64,000 bases of DNA, taken from assembly GCA_003550325.1 (NCBI GenBank), contig QKWP01000441.1, forward strand, positions 30,577 through 94,576, read 5' to 3'. The position numbers and the translations under genes are program-made. Shown piece after piece: positions 55,975 through 64,000 of this stretch. The notes beneath the pieces were generated by a model. That model saw only the letters and a list, made by a program, of their open reading frames with translations, ran no database searches and was not told the origin of the DNA. The DNA is from Gigaspora rosea. Taxonomy: Eukaryota > Glomeromycota > Glomeromycetes > Diversisporales > Gigasporaceae. Position 1 is the stretch's first letter. Every line of letters begins with the position of its first letter.

Positions 55975-56412
55975 ATGAACCAAAATTTTGTTCTTATACT
56001 CGTTTTATTGATTATGCTTTCCATCGTCAATGCTATTCCGCATCAACTTCATAAAAGAAAAACCAAGTTTGGTTCATGTGGATTATCTCCCGTACTCGAT
56101 GTATCAGTTTCACCTGATCCTATCGTTGCTAATAAAAACGCTACGTATACTATTTCTGGAATACTAAAAAAAGATATCACCGATGCTTACCAACTTTTTA
56201 TTCTATATTTTGTTGATGGAGCAAAACGCGGAAATAAACAAAACTTTGACATTTGTACAGAAATTAAATGTCCAGTTAAAGCTGGAAAAAAATTTGAAAT
56301 GAAACAGAAATCTCTAGTTCCACCAGGTTTACCTCCAAATGGTTACAGTATAGGTGTTGGAATTATCAATTCCAAATCTGAAGTGATAGGCAGTGCGTGT
56401 ACTCTAGAATAA
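55975..56412 (+). CDS. Secreted ML-domain (MD-2-related lipid-recognition) protein 2
   Basis: 145 codons. The first 73 residues, including the signal peptide, are identical to gene 1 at DNA level. After that there are substitutions V74L, Y79F, E84K, G85R, N88K, K96E, T105K and D125S. A rewritten stretch at about 131-137 is three codons shorter, and the last two residues are LE instead of HV. All of these change the protein. The four cysteines and Asn55 are kept. The net effect is a more basic face around residues 84-105, which could alter ligand or partner binding. The 5' leader and 3' flank are nearly identical to those of gene 1, so both are probably expressed alike. AATAAA lies about 55 bases after the stop. 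Confidence 0.88.
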   Translation: MNQNFVLILVLLIMLSIVNAIPHQLHKRKTKFGSCGLSPVLDVSVSPDPIVANKNATYTISGILKKDITDAYQLFILYFVDGAKRGNKQNFDICTEIKCPVKAGKKFEMKQKSLVPPGLPPNGYSIGVGIINSKSEVIGSACTLE

Positions 56413-56694
56413 CGAGTTTTCTTTTCTTTTACTTTGTACTTTTGTTTTACTCCGTATTTTATCAATAAAAACCCATGCCTATAATAAAGTAATTTGTACA
56501 AATTCCTTATTATTAAAAGAGTCAAAATTTTTTATTTTATTTTTTTCTGATCAAAAACTATAAACAGCATTTAAAAAGCAAAAAAATAAAATAAAAATCA
56601 TAAGAAAAGTTCTATCCTAATAATCTTGTCAAGAATGTTCATTTCAAAATTATCTTAAAAAAGATTGGTAAAAACTGAACCAATTAAACGTATA

Positions 56695-56804
56695 CAGTCG
56701 GCATGGCTTATAACGAATTTGGCGTCCAGGCTAATCAGGCCTTCGTTATAAGAAAATTCGTTTAATATAATACAACAATTTGGTATAATGCGGTATACTG
56801 ACTG
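56695..56804. mobile_element. 110-bp pogo/Tc1-like MITE
   Basis: CAGTCGGCATGGCTTATAAC at the left; the right end complements it loosely (GGTATACTGACTG). TA is present on both flanks (56693-56694 and 56805-56806). CAGTC ends with TATAACGAA-like interior resemble pogo/Tigger termini. This is moderate evidence only. Confidence 0.55.
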
Positions 56805-56806
56805 TA

Positions 56807-57024
56807 TTGACTGTATTATATATTATGTATAACGTGAAAGGCTCATGTAACACAAAATATCTTTGTAAATTTCGTTATTAAAGAGTCATTTTATACTTAT
56901 ACTTCTACATTGAAAATCCGTTTACAGTATACTAGTTAATTCGTTATAAAGCTAGCCAGATCAGTTAACTTCCGATCAAATCACGTGCGCGTTACAAATA
57001 GTAACACCGATCACTTTTGCAAGA
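56807..57024. other. Non-coding sequence
   Basis: Includes TTCGTTATAAAGC near 56941, another pogo-end-like motif, and CACGTGCGCGTTAC at 56983. No gene. Confidence 0.4.
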
Positions 57025-57213
57025 TCAAGTTTTTCGCGGTATAGATAATAAATTTTTTATTAGTTCATTTTGCAATTGCTTATCTTCCGATTTCACAATT
57101 CTAGCCTTAAGCTCAACATTCTCGGCCTTAATTTTATCATTCTCGACCTCAAGCTTGGCAATGTATTGTTTCAATGAATCGGTCACTATGGAACCATCTA
57201 TTTCAGATTGCAT
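57025..57213 (-). pseudogene. Truncated coiled-coil protein N-terminus
   Basis: 62 codons from the ATG at 57213: MQSEIDGSIVTDSLKQYIAK followed by a clear heptad-type coiled coil (KLEVENDKIKAENVELKARI). This start is typical of a multicopy glomeromycete family whose members continue for hundreds of residues. Here it stops after KNLLSIPRKT, so this is probably a broken copy. The upstream region (57214-57430) is GC-richer with a GACCGCGCGGTC palindrome and may be its old promoter. Confidence 0.5.
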
Positions 57214-57539
57214 GCTTGCGTAATGTAGTATTAGTATTTTAGTATGTTAATATTCAAAAGTAAAAATCACGTGTTTCCGAGACCGCGCGGTCCCGCAAAT
57301 TTGCCAAGAAAAGTTTTATTATCCGATTGCATATCCCACACGAAAAAAAGCAAAGAAAATGTAATTATGGTAGATGTCACTTGGGTAGCTTATTGCAAAT
57401 CGAAAATGTGTACCAGGTTGTGCTCCGGATGATCATGTGATTGTCCGGAAATCAATCCAAACGATCATTAATGATATCATCGATTAATTAATAATAATAA
57501 AAACAATAGTAATTATCGATATAATTATTTTCTTTATTA

Positions 57540-57965
57540 ATTCGCTTCATATTTCGTTTATAGTTCGCTTCATATTTCTCTTCATACTTCGTTTATAGTT
57601 TGCTTTATACTTTGTTTTATATTTCGCTTTATACTTTGTTTTATATTTTGCTTTATCATTCGCTTCATACTTTGTTTTATATTTTGCTTCACATTTCACT
57701 TTATATTTTGCTTCATATTTCGCTTCACATTTCGCTTTATACATTGCTTTATAATTTGCTTCGTACTTCTTTTATTTTTTGCTTTCCATTTCACTTCTCA
57801 TTTCACTTCATATTTCACTTCATATTTCGCATCATATTTCACTTCATATTTCACTTCATATTTTGCTTCATATTGCTTCATATTTTGCTTCATATTTTGT
57901 TTCATATTTCGCTTCATATTCGCTTTATATTGCTTAATATTCGCTTTATATTTCGCTTCATATGA
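57540..57965. repeat. Minisatellite of TTTCGCTTCATA-type units
   Basis: About 35-40 units of 10-12 bases (CTTCATATTTCG, CTTTATACTTTG and variants). It yields Phe/Leu/Tyr-rich frames on one strand and Lys/Tyr/Glu-rich frames on the other, which are artefacts of the repeat. Confidence 0.85.
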
Positions 57966-58136
57966 AAAATAAAACAATAATAATGATGATAATAATGCAA
58001 CCCGATTCATTCAACTTGTCTGATTTACCTACTCCACTCCAGAAAATACTTCTATTTAATAATACTTATAAAATAAAAATTATAATGAACTTGAACTAAT
58101 GGTTAAATCTGAAAAATAAATATTGGGCAGTTTAAT

Positions 58137-58319
58137 GTGGATTTATACGTAGATCTTAACAGCAAAGAAGGTGCTTTAAATTGGTTAAGCAAACTTCAGG
58201 AAATGTCAAAGACCACTATGCGGCTAAGAAAGATCACGAAAAAAGCTAAATCTTTATTATTGGAAAAACTGGCTGCTTATCTCTATCAACGAAATTCTAC
58301 CATAACTGATAAAGGCTGA
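58137..58319 (+). pseudogene. Fragment of a multicopy glomeromycete gene family
   Basis: The reading DLYVDLNSKEGALNWLSK then SKTTMRL resembles the N-terminal region (acidic block, then K-[ST]-T-M) of a repeated Rhizophagus protein family that is probably transposon-derived. The expected Cys/His region does not follow in frame. I give it low weight: nothing upstream or downstream extends it. Confidence 0.3.
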
Positions 58320-58845
58320 ATCATTATGAGTGGAGCAAATTTTGAGTACAAAAATTGAAGAAAGTGGAAGATATCAACTGACTATAATGAAACCATATAA
58401 AAAAGGAAAAACTCCAAGAAAAAATGTATAATTTATTGAAAAACATTAACACGAGCAAACAAAGTTAATAATAACGTAAAAGTATTTAGATGTTCATAGA
58501 TGTATACTTATTTCATATGTTGTAATATTTGCGCGAAGTACATAATTAATGAAAAGAAATATGTAAAATTAACTGCTAAATCAAACTTCAAAAATTTTCT
58601 GAATATTCATTCCGGACTATCACGTGATAATCCGGAGCAGCAACCTAGTACACATTTTCGCAGTGCTAGTTTATTAATATAAAAACATGTTTACAAGTAT
58701 TAATATTTTTTATTCGGAATCTACGGTCGTACTATCTTCTTTCTGTCTATCTAATTTAGATGTAGACCCGTGAGGGAGTAATGACATATTGACTATCAAA
58801 ATATTACGTAAGATTAATAAAGTCTCTAAAATTTCACTACAACAG
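58320..58845. other. Non-coding sequence
   Basis: Contains a palindrome TCCGGACTATCACGTGATAATCCGGA near 58613. The 60-codon plus frame at 58500 has no recognisable features. Confidence 0.4.
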
Positions 58846-60016
58846 CTAGTTCTGACTTTTGCACAGGAACCCTTGACTCGTGTAAATGATAATATCTATC
58901 AAATTAGCTCCATCCCTGATAAGAACAGTTAGTCGTAACGTGGTTCCAGCAACTTGCAACCAAATTCATTCTTTTCAGGCCTCCGACCTTTATAAACCCA
59001 ATACATCCCATCGTTAGTCTCACGCCATATTTTTACTGCATCGTCTTTTATCTTTTGTTCCATACAAAATAGACACGAGCACTCCTGCATCGTCTTTTAT
59101 CTTTTGTTCCGTACAAAATAGACACGAGCACTCTGTATACATAAGTTCGTATTTTTTCCCTTTATCCATCATTACAAATATGATATCGGGGCATCTTTCC
59201 AAATATTTCCTTCTATCTGCACTAGCGATGCTCTGACGCTCATACCTAAAAAAAAATAGCATAAATAAATTTATAATAATTTGTCTTATAAATATTATTT
59301 TACTTACGTGCTAATATAGGTGAATTTTCCATGTGGAGATTTTTCAAACTAGCTCGAATTGCTGGAAATATCAAATTTGTTAGATAAGTTCCTTTATTTA
59401 ATACTTCAGCTTCTTCAGGACTAAATGCTGAATTATTCCAAGAATCATTCCTAATGAAATTAATGCTTTTAAGATAAATATATTCATAATTGCAATCCAA
59501 CAATAGTAAAATAACTTACAGGTTTCCAAGATTTCATCAGTGATCTCAGCAAGCTTCTCGTTTGATTCCTTCCATCTTCTATCATGTAAAAGTGCTCAGG
59601 GTAATTTATTAGTGTCACGACTAGCGAAATCTTGTACAAATTCGTTACATTTCTTTCGTATAAACCCTGGAAGAGTAGTAGGCATCATGTTTCGTGCCGG
59701 TTTCTAATAACAGATTAGAATTAGAATTACATTTCTTATTTATTAATTTAATGAATACCTACCATAAAATTTTCACATAATTGTTTTGGCAACTTCTTTA
59801 TTATATCCGATTCATCTGCAATAACTTGACTACCTAGCAGAACCTTCCATGTTAATTCGTCTATAAATACCTGATTTACGGCTAAGAACAAATGTTGATA
59901 AAGAGTTAAAGTGTTTTTTTTTTAAGTTTAGATTTCAACTTATTTATATTGCTTCTGATTTGAGCCGAACTAAGAGGTTCTTCTTCGTTTACTTTACAAC
60001 TCCAATGGCTCGCAAA
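58846..60016 (-). pseudogene. Multi-exon gene remnant (ERQSIASADRR family)
   Basis: On the minus strand four exons can be traced: about 60016-59763, 59703-59520, 59450-59308 and 59245-58846. They are joined by introns with GTAGGT...TTATTAG, GTAAGT...CATTAG and GTAAGT...TTTTTTTTAG. Readable protein includes QVFIDELTWKVLLGSQ, TLPGFIRKKCNEF, NSAFSPEEAEVLNKGTY, NLIFPAIRASLKNL, YERQSIASADRR, WRETNDGMYWV and RLTVLIRDGAN. This order is a multicopy family in Rhizophagus of unknown function. Lesions: a one-base slip in an A10 run, TGA in exon 2, frame not kept across two junctions, and a 49-bp tandem duplication (59041-59138) inside the last exon. Foldback repeats at 60045-61095 occupy the next upstream intron or have cut the gene. 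Confidence 0.6.
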
Positions 60017-60051
60017 CTAAAAATAGCTTTATATGAAATTAGGGTTCCGAA

Positions 60052-60240
60052 GTTCAGTTCAGTTCAATAGAGGTTCAGGTTCAGGTTCAATGAACCTGAA
60101 CCTGAACCTGAACCTGCTCTAAAAGTTCAATACTGAACTGAACCTGAACTTAAAATTATTGAACATGAACCTGAACCTGAACTTAAAAAAAGTTCAGTTC
60201 AGGTTCAGTTCAAGGTTCATGAACATGTTCAGGTTCATAA
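60052..60240. repeat. AGGTTC/GAACCT hexamer repeat, left block
   Basis: Runs of GGTTCAGGTTCA turning into TGAACCTGAACC within the same block, so it is partly self-complementary. Confidence 0.85.
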
Positions 60241-60244
60241 TATA

Positions 60245-60750
60245 TGCACATGTTTTCCTAAATCACAAAGTTAGGATCAATTAGTAAAATTTAAAGAATC
60301 ATAGAAATTTGTATAATTTTATTAATAAAATTATACAAATTTCTATGATTCTCTAAATTTTACTAATTGATCATAACTTCTTGATATAAGTAAACTTGTT
60401 TAGCACCAAAAAATACATCATATCGGTATATTTTATTTTATTTTCCTTAAAATTTGCGTCAAAGATGCTTAATTTTGAATTTTTGATAAAAATTTCCAAA
60501 ATTAAGCATCTTTTCTTCAAATTTTAAGAAAAGTAAAATAAAATATGCCGATTTGATGTATTTTTTGGTGCTTAACAAGTTTACTTAGTGCAAGAAGTTA
60601 TGATCAATTAGTAAAATTTAGAGAATCTTAGAAATTTGTATAAGTTTATTAATAAAATTATACAAATATCTATGATTCTCTAAATTTTCTAACTGATTTA
60701 TACTTCTCACTCTAAGTAAACTTGTTAAGCACCAAAAAAATACATATATT
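60245..60750. repeat. Cluster of AT-rich palindromes
   Basis: Palindromes centred near 60325 (AATTTTATTAATAAAATT), 60478 (AATTTTGAATTTTTGAT..) and 60650. The second resembles the palindrome at 41990-42140 (AAAATTAAGCATCTTTTCTT). TGCTTAACAAGTTTACTTAG motifs bound the cluster. Non-coding. Confidence 0.75.
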
Positions 60751-60894
60751 TTTATTCAGATTCAAACTAGTTTGCAAAATTTGGACTAGCCCGACCAAAC
60801 TTATGATTGAGTTTGAGTTTAGTATAAAGTTTTAATAATAAAATTTAGAGTCTGGACCAGACCAAACCCGGACCCAAACCTAGAATTACTAGTT

Positions 60895-61095
60895 CATATG
60901 AACACCTGACTGAACCTGAACATGTTCATGAACTTATGAACTGAACCTGAACTGAACCTGAACCAGTTCTAAAAGTTCAATACTGAACCTGAACCTGAAC
61001 ATGTTTTAAAAAATGTTAAGGTTCAGGTTCAATACTGAACCTGAACCTGAACCTGAACTTGACCTAAGTTCAGTTCAGTTCAGGTTCATAGGAAC
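60895..61095. repeat. AGGTTC/GAACCT hexamer repeat, right block
   Basis: The same hexamer repeats as 60052-60240, in mirrored arrangement around the palindrome cluster, so the whole 60052-61095 region is roughly a foldback unit. Confidence 0.85.
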
Positions 61096-61299
61096 ACTAT
61101 ATGAAATAACAAACTAACGCAGATATAAAGTAATTAGTTTATACTCATACAAATAATATTATTTTTAGAGGGCATGCACTGTCAGATTGTATACAAGATT
61201 TTGTTTTTATAAGGTTAGCTACTCCATCACACAAACAAAAATCTTGTGCGATGCTAAAAATATCAACACAAAATTAAGCATGTATATATAGCTTAAAGA

Positions 61300-61887
61300 A
61301 CCTTCCTGCTGTCGAAGAAAATTCTATTGGCAGCTATAGGGAACTTAAACTATTATGCCCTCTTCCTTAGTGGCATCGCTGTCTGCGTCTTCATCATTCA
61401 AAATTAATATTTTATAGAAAGCCAGCAAAGTCTTTAATTGTTTTAGGCTCAAGACCTTTACACTCTATTGTCACATACGGTTCAGTAATAAGTGATTTTA
61501 AGTGATCATTTGCCTTATGCCATTCCCCAGAAGCTATCCCAGCTTCATTTAAAAGGATGAGTTTTCGTACCTGTATATAACTATTAAATCTTCCTAATAC
61601 TTTCCCGAGATCAGATGTTGCAAAAAATAATTCTGGCTCCAATACTTGTTTTCCAATAAAATCTGTTAAGATATTTTTTCCAGAGCATGGAGGAGAATGT
61701 AATACTAAAACAGTACCAGATTTTTTATCGGGATATTGCACGAGGTATGCAAAACAATTTAGAACATATTTTAAAAGATCTTTATTCCCATCGCACTAGA
61801 CATTTTCTATATACCAGGTAATCGGTTCTATAAAATTAGAATCAATTTCATTAATATGGGCTTTGAAGCCTAAGAAGTAGGGTCAAA
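61300..61887 (-). pseudogene. SF3-type (D5-like) helicase domain remnant
   Basis: The minus-strand block 61741-61412 is open and carries SGTVLVLHSPPCSGKN (Walker A, with Cys where Gly is usual), FFATSDLGKVLGRFN, KLILLNEAG (Walker B, NE) and GEWHKANDHLKSLITEP, the hallmark order of virus and plasmid SF3 helicases with primase-polymerase partners. The same frame extends upstream (GFKAHINEIDSN ... IEPITWYIENV) through a TAG at an expected Trp. Downstream the remainder (sensor-1 like ILNDEDAD, then C-x-stop-NF) is only readable in other frames. Such proteins unwind DNA during replication of viral or transposon genomes. As written it is broken. Confidence 0.75.
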
Positions 61888-62285
61888 ATGGGAGTTCTGG
61901 AACAGAAATCTGATAATGTATCCAGAAGAGGCTTCAAGCCCCTCTACAAACCTTTCTAGATATATTTAATCATATATTGAATTCAAGCTCTAAATTACGC
62001 TAGAGCCAAATCCTGTTAACTTACTCTTCTTACTCCCAAATTTGGAATTCCAACATTAAGGAGTACATAGTCTTTGTTAACGCTCTGGCTATGTTTTTAA
62101 TCCCAAACAAGATAACAAAACAATTATGCTATCTCGCTTGCCCTTGAAACAAGCAGATAGCACTGAGGACCGAAGTGTCCGAGTGTGCTTCTCTGTGAGC
62201 CCATTCAAGCCTAAAATGCATACTATTTTCTATGTTATCCTAGAATTAATTCAAAAAGCGATTCATTACTATCTAGCAAAGGACA
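61888..62285. other. Sequence between helicase remnant and Cys/His ORF
   Basis: The plus-strand frame from 62126 has no family resemblance and runs into the short repeat below, so I do not call it. No other gene seen. Confidence 0.4.
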
Positions 62286-62289
62286 AAAA

Positions 62290-62455
62290 TCTTACCGAAA
62301 ATGGGGCTTGCCCCATTTTTGGTAAGACTTTTTGTTTCCTATACCCAAGTCTTACCAAAAAGTCTTACCAAAAATTTAATCCGGCAAAGTCTTACCAAAA
62401 AGTCTTACCAAAAAAATTTAACCCAGTAAAGTCTTACCAAAAAGTTTTACTAAAA
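62290..62455 (+). repeat. AAGTCTTACCAAAA short repeat with a hairpin
   Basis: TCTTACCGAAAATGGGGC / GCCCCATTTTTGGTAAGA form a hairpin (62290-62328). Six further direct repeats of AAGTCTTACCAAAA follow up to 62455. It sits just beyond the 3' end of the Cys/His-rich ORF. Confidence 0.85.
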
Positions 62456-62463
62456 ATCACTAT

Positions 62464-62700
62464 CTATTCTGAGTTTTTTAAGGCCTTATTACGCAATCTG
62501 TTATAATATTGGATCACATAATAGCCCTTAACATGCAACGAACACTGCCCTGAACTCGAGCCAGTGGGCTTACCACATTCACTACACAGAATGCGTACCT
62601 TAGATTTCCAATGAAAGTGGCACCCTTCAGGTCGCATGCAAGGCCTACCGCAAGCCTCGCCATTATTGTGTAAATATGGGCAAGAATATTCTCCGATCAT
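62464..62700 (-). CDS. Small Cys/His-rich zinc-binding protein
   Basis: 78 codons from the ATG at 62700. Two similar zinc-site patterns are visible: Cys7, Cys17, Cys27 with His30, and Cys39-x2-Cys42-x10-Cys53-x2-His56. RPEGCHFHWKSK links them, and the C-terminus (GYYVIQYYNRLRNKAL) is basic and helical. Short proteins with this CGKPT...GYYVxQYYxRL pattern recur in Rhizophagus. The function is unknown. It is divergently oriented to the C2HC-finger gene 133 bases away, which suggests that both belong to one mobile element. No lesions are visible. Confidence 0.6.
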   Translation of the reverse strand: MIGEYSCPYLHNNGEACGRPCMRPEGCHFHWKSKVRILCSECGKPTGSSSGQCSLHVKGYYVIQYYNRLRNKALKNSE

Positions 62701-62833
62701 TTTTGCTTATAGGGAAAAATAATTAATTAAAGAAAAAAGTCTGTAAAGGTATTATATATCCCGTAAGTTACTATCATCAAGGGAAATAATTAATTAAAAT
62801 AAAAATTTTATAAAGTATTATATACAAATCAAG
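62701..62833. promoter_or_regulatory. Divergent intergenic region with duplicated AT motif
   Basis: GGGAAAAATAATTAATTAAA (62713) and GGGAAATAATTAATTAAA (62779) are each followed by TATTATATA (62749 and 62816), a ~66-bp direct duplication. The second TATTATATA is about 16 bases before the plus-strand ATG. It is a promoter candidate by position only. Confidence 0.4.
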
Positions 62834-64000
62834 ATGGCTAAAGGTAAAAGAATTTGTGATAGATGTGGTTATAACTTTGCAACACCACGTAAACTTCGTG
62901 ATCATTTAGAAAGAAAATTCAAATGCAAACCAATTACACAAATCACAATCTCCCAAGGCATCCCTTCTTCTGTTACCCACATTCGAGGAAGAGACCGAAG
63001 GCTAGAAAGGACAAAAAGAAATAAATCATCAATACCAATTTCTTAAGAACCGGTCCAGGCCCAGCAACCCAAGCATATAGAGAAGAAATAACCTCGCAGA
63101 ACGAAGTTCAAGAGGTAAAATATGCTTCAAAAGACCATTTTCGATCGATTTACGAAGTAGAAGATGGGGTTATAGAAAAAGAGCCACCCACAAAACATAT
63201 AGAATTTTTAGAAAGAAGACCCGATCCTGATAGACAACATCAAAATCGCAATCCCATAACAGTATGGGAAGGTATAGTACCCTCAAACAAAAATCCTGCA
63301 TATGCTTTTAACAAACGTCTAGACAATCAGACAAAATATGCAGACGCACCATACATACCCCAACTCATGGATTCATCACGAAGTGCAATTACAGATATCC
63401 TCAAAAAAGAGCTTCGCAAAAAGGACCAAATAAAATCAGCATTAGTTATAAATGCTACATACATAAAATATGAATATAAAGGAATCGGTGATACGGCCGA
63501 TATAAAAAACTATAATACAAGTTATCACCACCCATATCATAGAAGCAACATGCATGTACTCCTTTCAGAAAATGATATAGACCAGCATTTAACACAATCT
63601 GTTGGGGAAATCGATGAAAAGATTGAGGCATATATGAAGGAAGGGTCTGGTAAAATTCTTCTTCGATTAGAAATGATACTTATTGAAACATATACACTTC
63701 GTCGATCCAATGGAGGATCCTATATTCCTACTCCCAAAAAGCTAGCCAATACAAAGTGTACTATCAATCTGGACAATCAAGAGCTAGTCGATCCAGAAAC
63801 AAATACCTTATCAGAAAAATGTCTCCAAGGGGCATTAGGAGCTTACTTTGCCTATCAAGATAGAAATACAAAACATCTTGAATAAATCTTTCGAGCTAAA
63901 AAACACAAGCCCTATTTAGATAAAGTTAAGCTCAATGGAATTTCTATGCCTACTCCAGTTTGTTCTCGTATATTTAACAAAATTGAGGAAATGAATTCAG
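62834..64000 (+). pseudogene. C2HC finger plus Polinton-type polymerase N-terminal region (incomplete)
   Basis: The ATG at 62834 opens MAKGKRICDRCGYNF, a zinc finger with Cys8, Cys11, His24, Cys31. The frame stops at 63044, but the -1 frame is open across the junction (TNFLRTGPGPAT) and continues without a stop to 63882. It includes RTGP-rich linker sequence, then 63367-63882. There NGGSYIPTPKKLANTKCTI followed by an ALGAYFAYQ-like stretch matches the N-terminal extension that precedes DNA polymerase B in Polinton-like genes of animals. A TAA at 63883 interrupts the same frame, which then continues (RAKKHKPYLDKVKLNG, MPTPVCSRIF) to the window edge. So two lesions break one long gene of which polymerase proper would lie beyond 64000. 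Identification of the extension is by pattern and not by search. Confidence 0.6.

Larger units (their letters stand above)
52827..56565. repeat. Tandem duplication, copy 2 (carries ML gene 2)
   Basis: Begins exactly with the hAT-like terminal sequence TAGTGCTCGTACCC and ends with ACTATAAAC. Relative to copy 1 the right part of the hAT-like element is missing, replaced by a ~150-bp hairpin sequence (53511-53660). An extra ~90 bases (54298-54390) are present. The remaining 2 kb upstream of the gene is nearly identical. Confidence 0.9.

Noticed and set aside
52827-56565. The ML gene duplication as an assembly artefact
   Set aside because: The copies differ by indels and coding substitutions and by a copy-specific hairpin, unlike the exact repeat at 45791.
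57547-58010. Lys/Tyr-rich and Phe-rich proteins over the TTCGCTTCATA repeat
   Set aside because: Artefacts of the minisatellite.

Overview
This is an AT-rich eukaryotic window, roughly three quarters A+T by eye. It has short GT-AG introns, LTR retrotransposons, many small terminal-inverted-repeat elements and very few intact genes. The two intact secreted ML-domain genes, fragments of multicopy families and the fungal-type Ty3/Gypsy elements point to an arbuscular mycorrhizal fungus (Glomeromycotina) close to Rhizophagus irregularis. That assignment is from family recognition, not a database search.

Layout. Positions 1-3962 hold AT-rich sequence, a foldback element and the left half of a palindromic element. 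Positions 3963-14347 are a decayed Ty3/Gypsy element on the minus strand (Gypsy-1), inserted in the centre of that palindromic element and itself hit by at least three small TIR elements. Positions 14348-15701 hold the right half of the palindrome and two 3-bp-TSD MITEs. A 935-base run of N follows (15702-16636). Positions 16637-26123 are a second, decayed Ty3/Gypsy element on the plus strand (Gypsy-2), carrying two more MITEs. Positions 26124-48460 are a repeat landscape: minisatellites, a dyad-symmetric satellite, foldback elements, hAT-like elements with clean 8-bp target duplications, and copies of a dispersed ~1-1.5 kb repeat. An exact 533-bp duplication around a single N there is probably an assembly artefact.

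Positions 48469-56565 are a tandem duplication carrying two intact ML-domain (lipid-recognition) secreted protein genes. Positions 56566-61270 hold gene remnants, including a multi-exon pseudogene interrupted by foldback and AGGTTC-type repeats. Positions 61300-64000 look like the edge of a virus-like or Polinton-like DNA element: an SF3 helicase remnant, a small Cys/His-rich protein, and a C2HC-finger protein followed by a region resembling the N-terminal extension of Polinton-type DNA polymerase B proteins, running off the window.

Most notable observations. (i) Gypsy-2 carries a ~1.3 kb extra module between protease and reverse transcriptase, with four zinc knuckles, further Cys pairs and a coiled coil. 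(ii) Both Gypsy elements share an unusual Gag N-terminal domain (HET, CxxC, FxRFW) and a homologous third ORF after integrase. (iii) The two ML genes are identical over their first 73 codons and then differ only by amino-acid-changing substitutions. (iv) The tandem duplication begins exactly at the terminal base of an hAT-like inverted repeat. (v) The right-hand end looks like a replicating mobile element of a little-described class.
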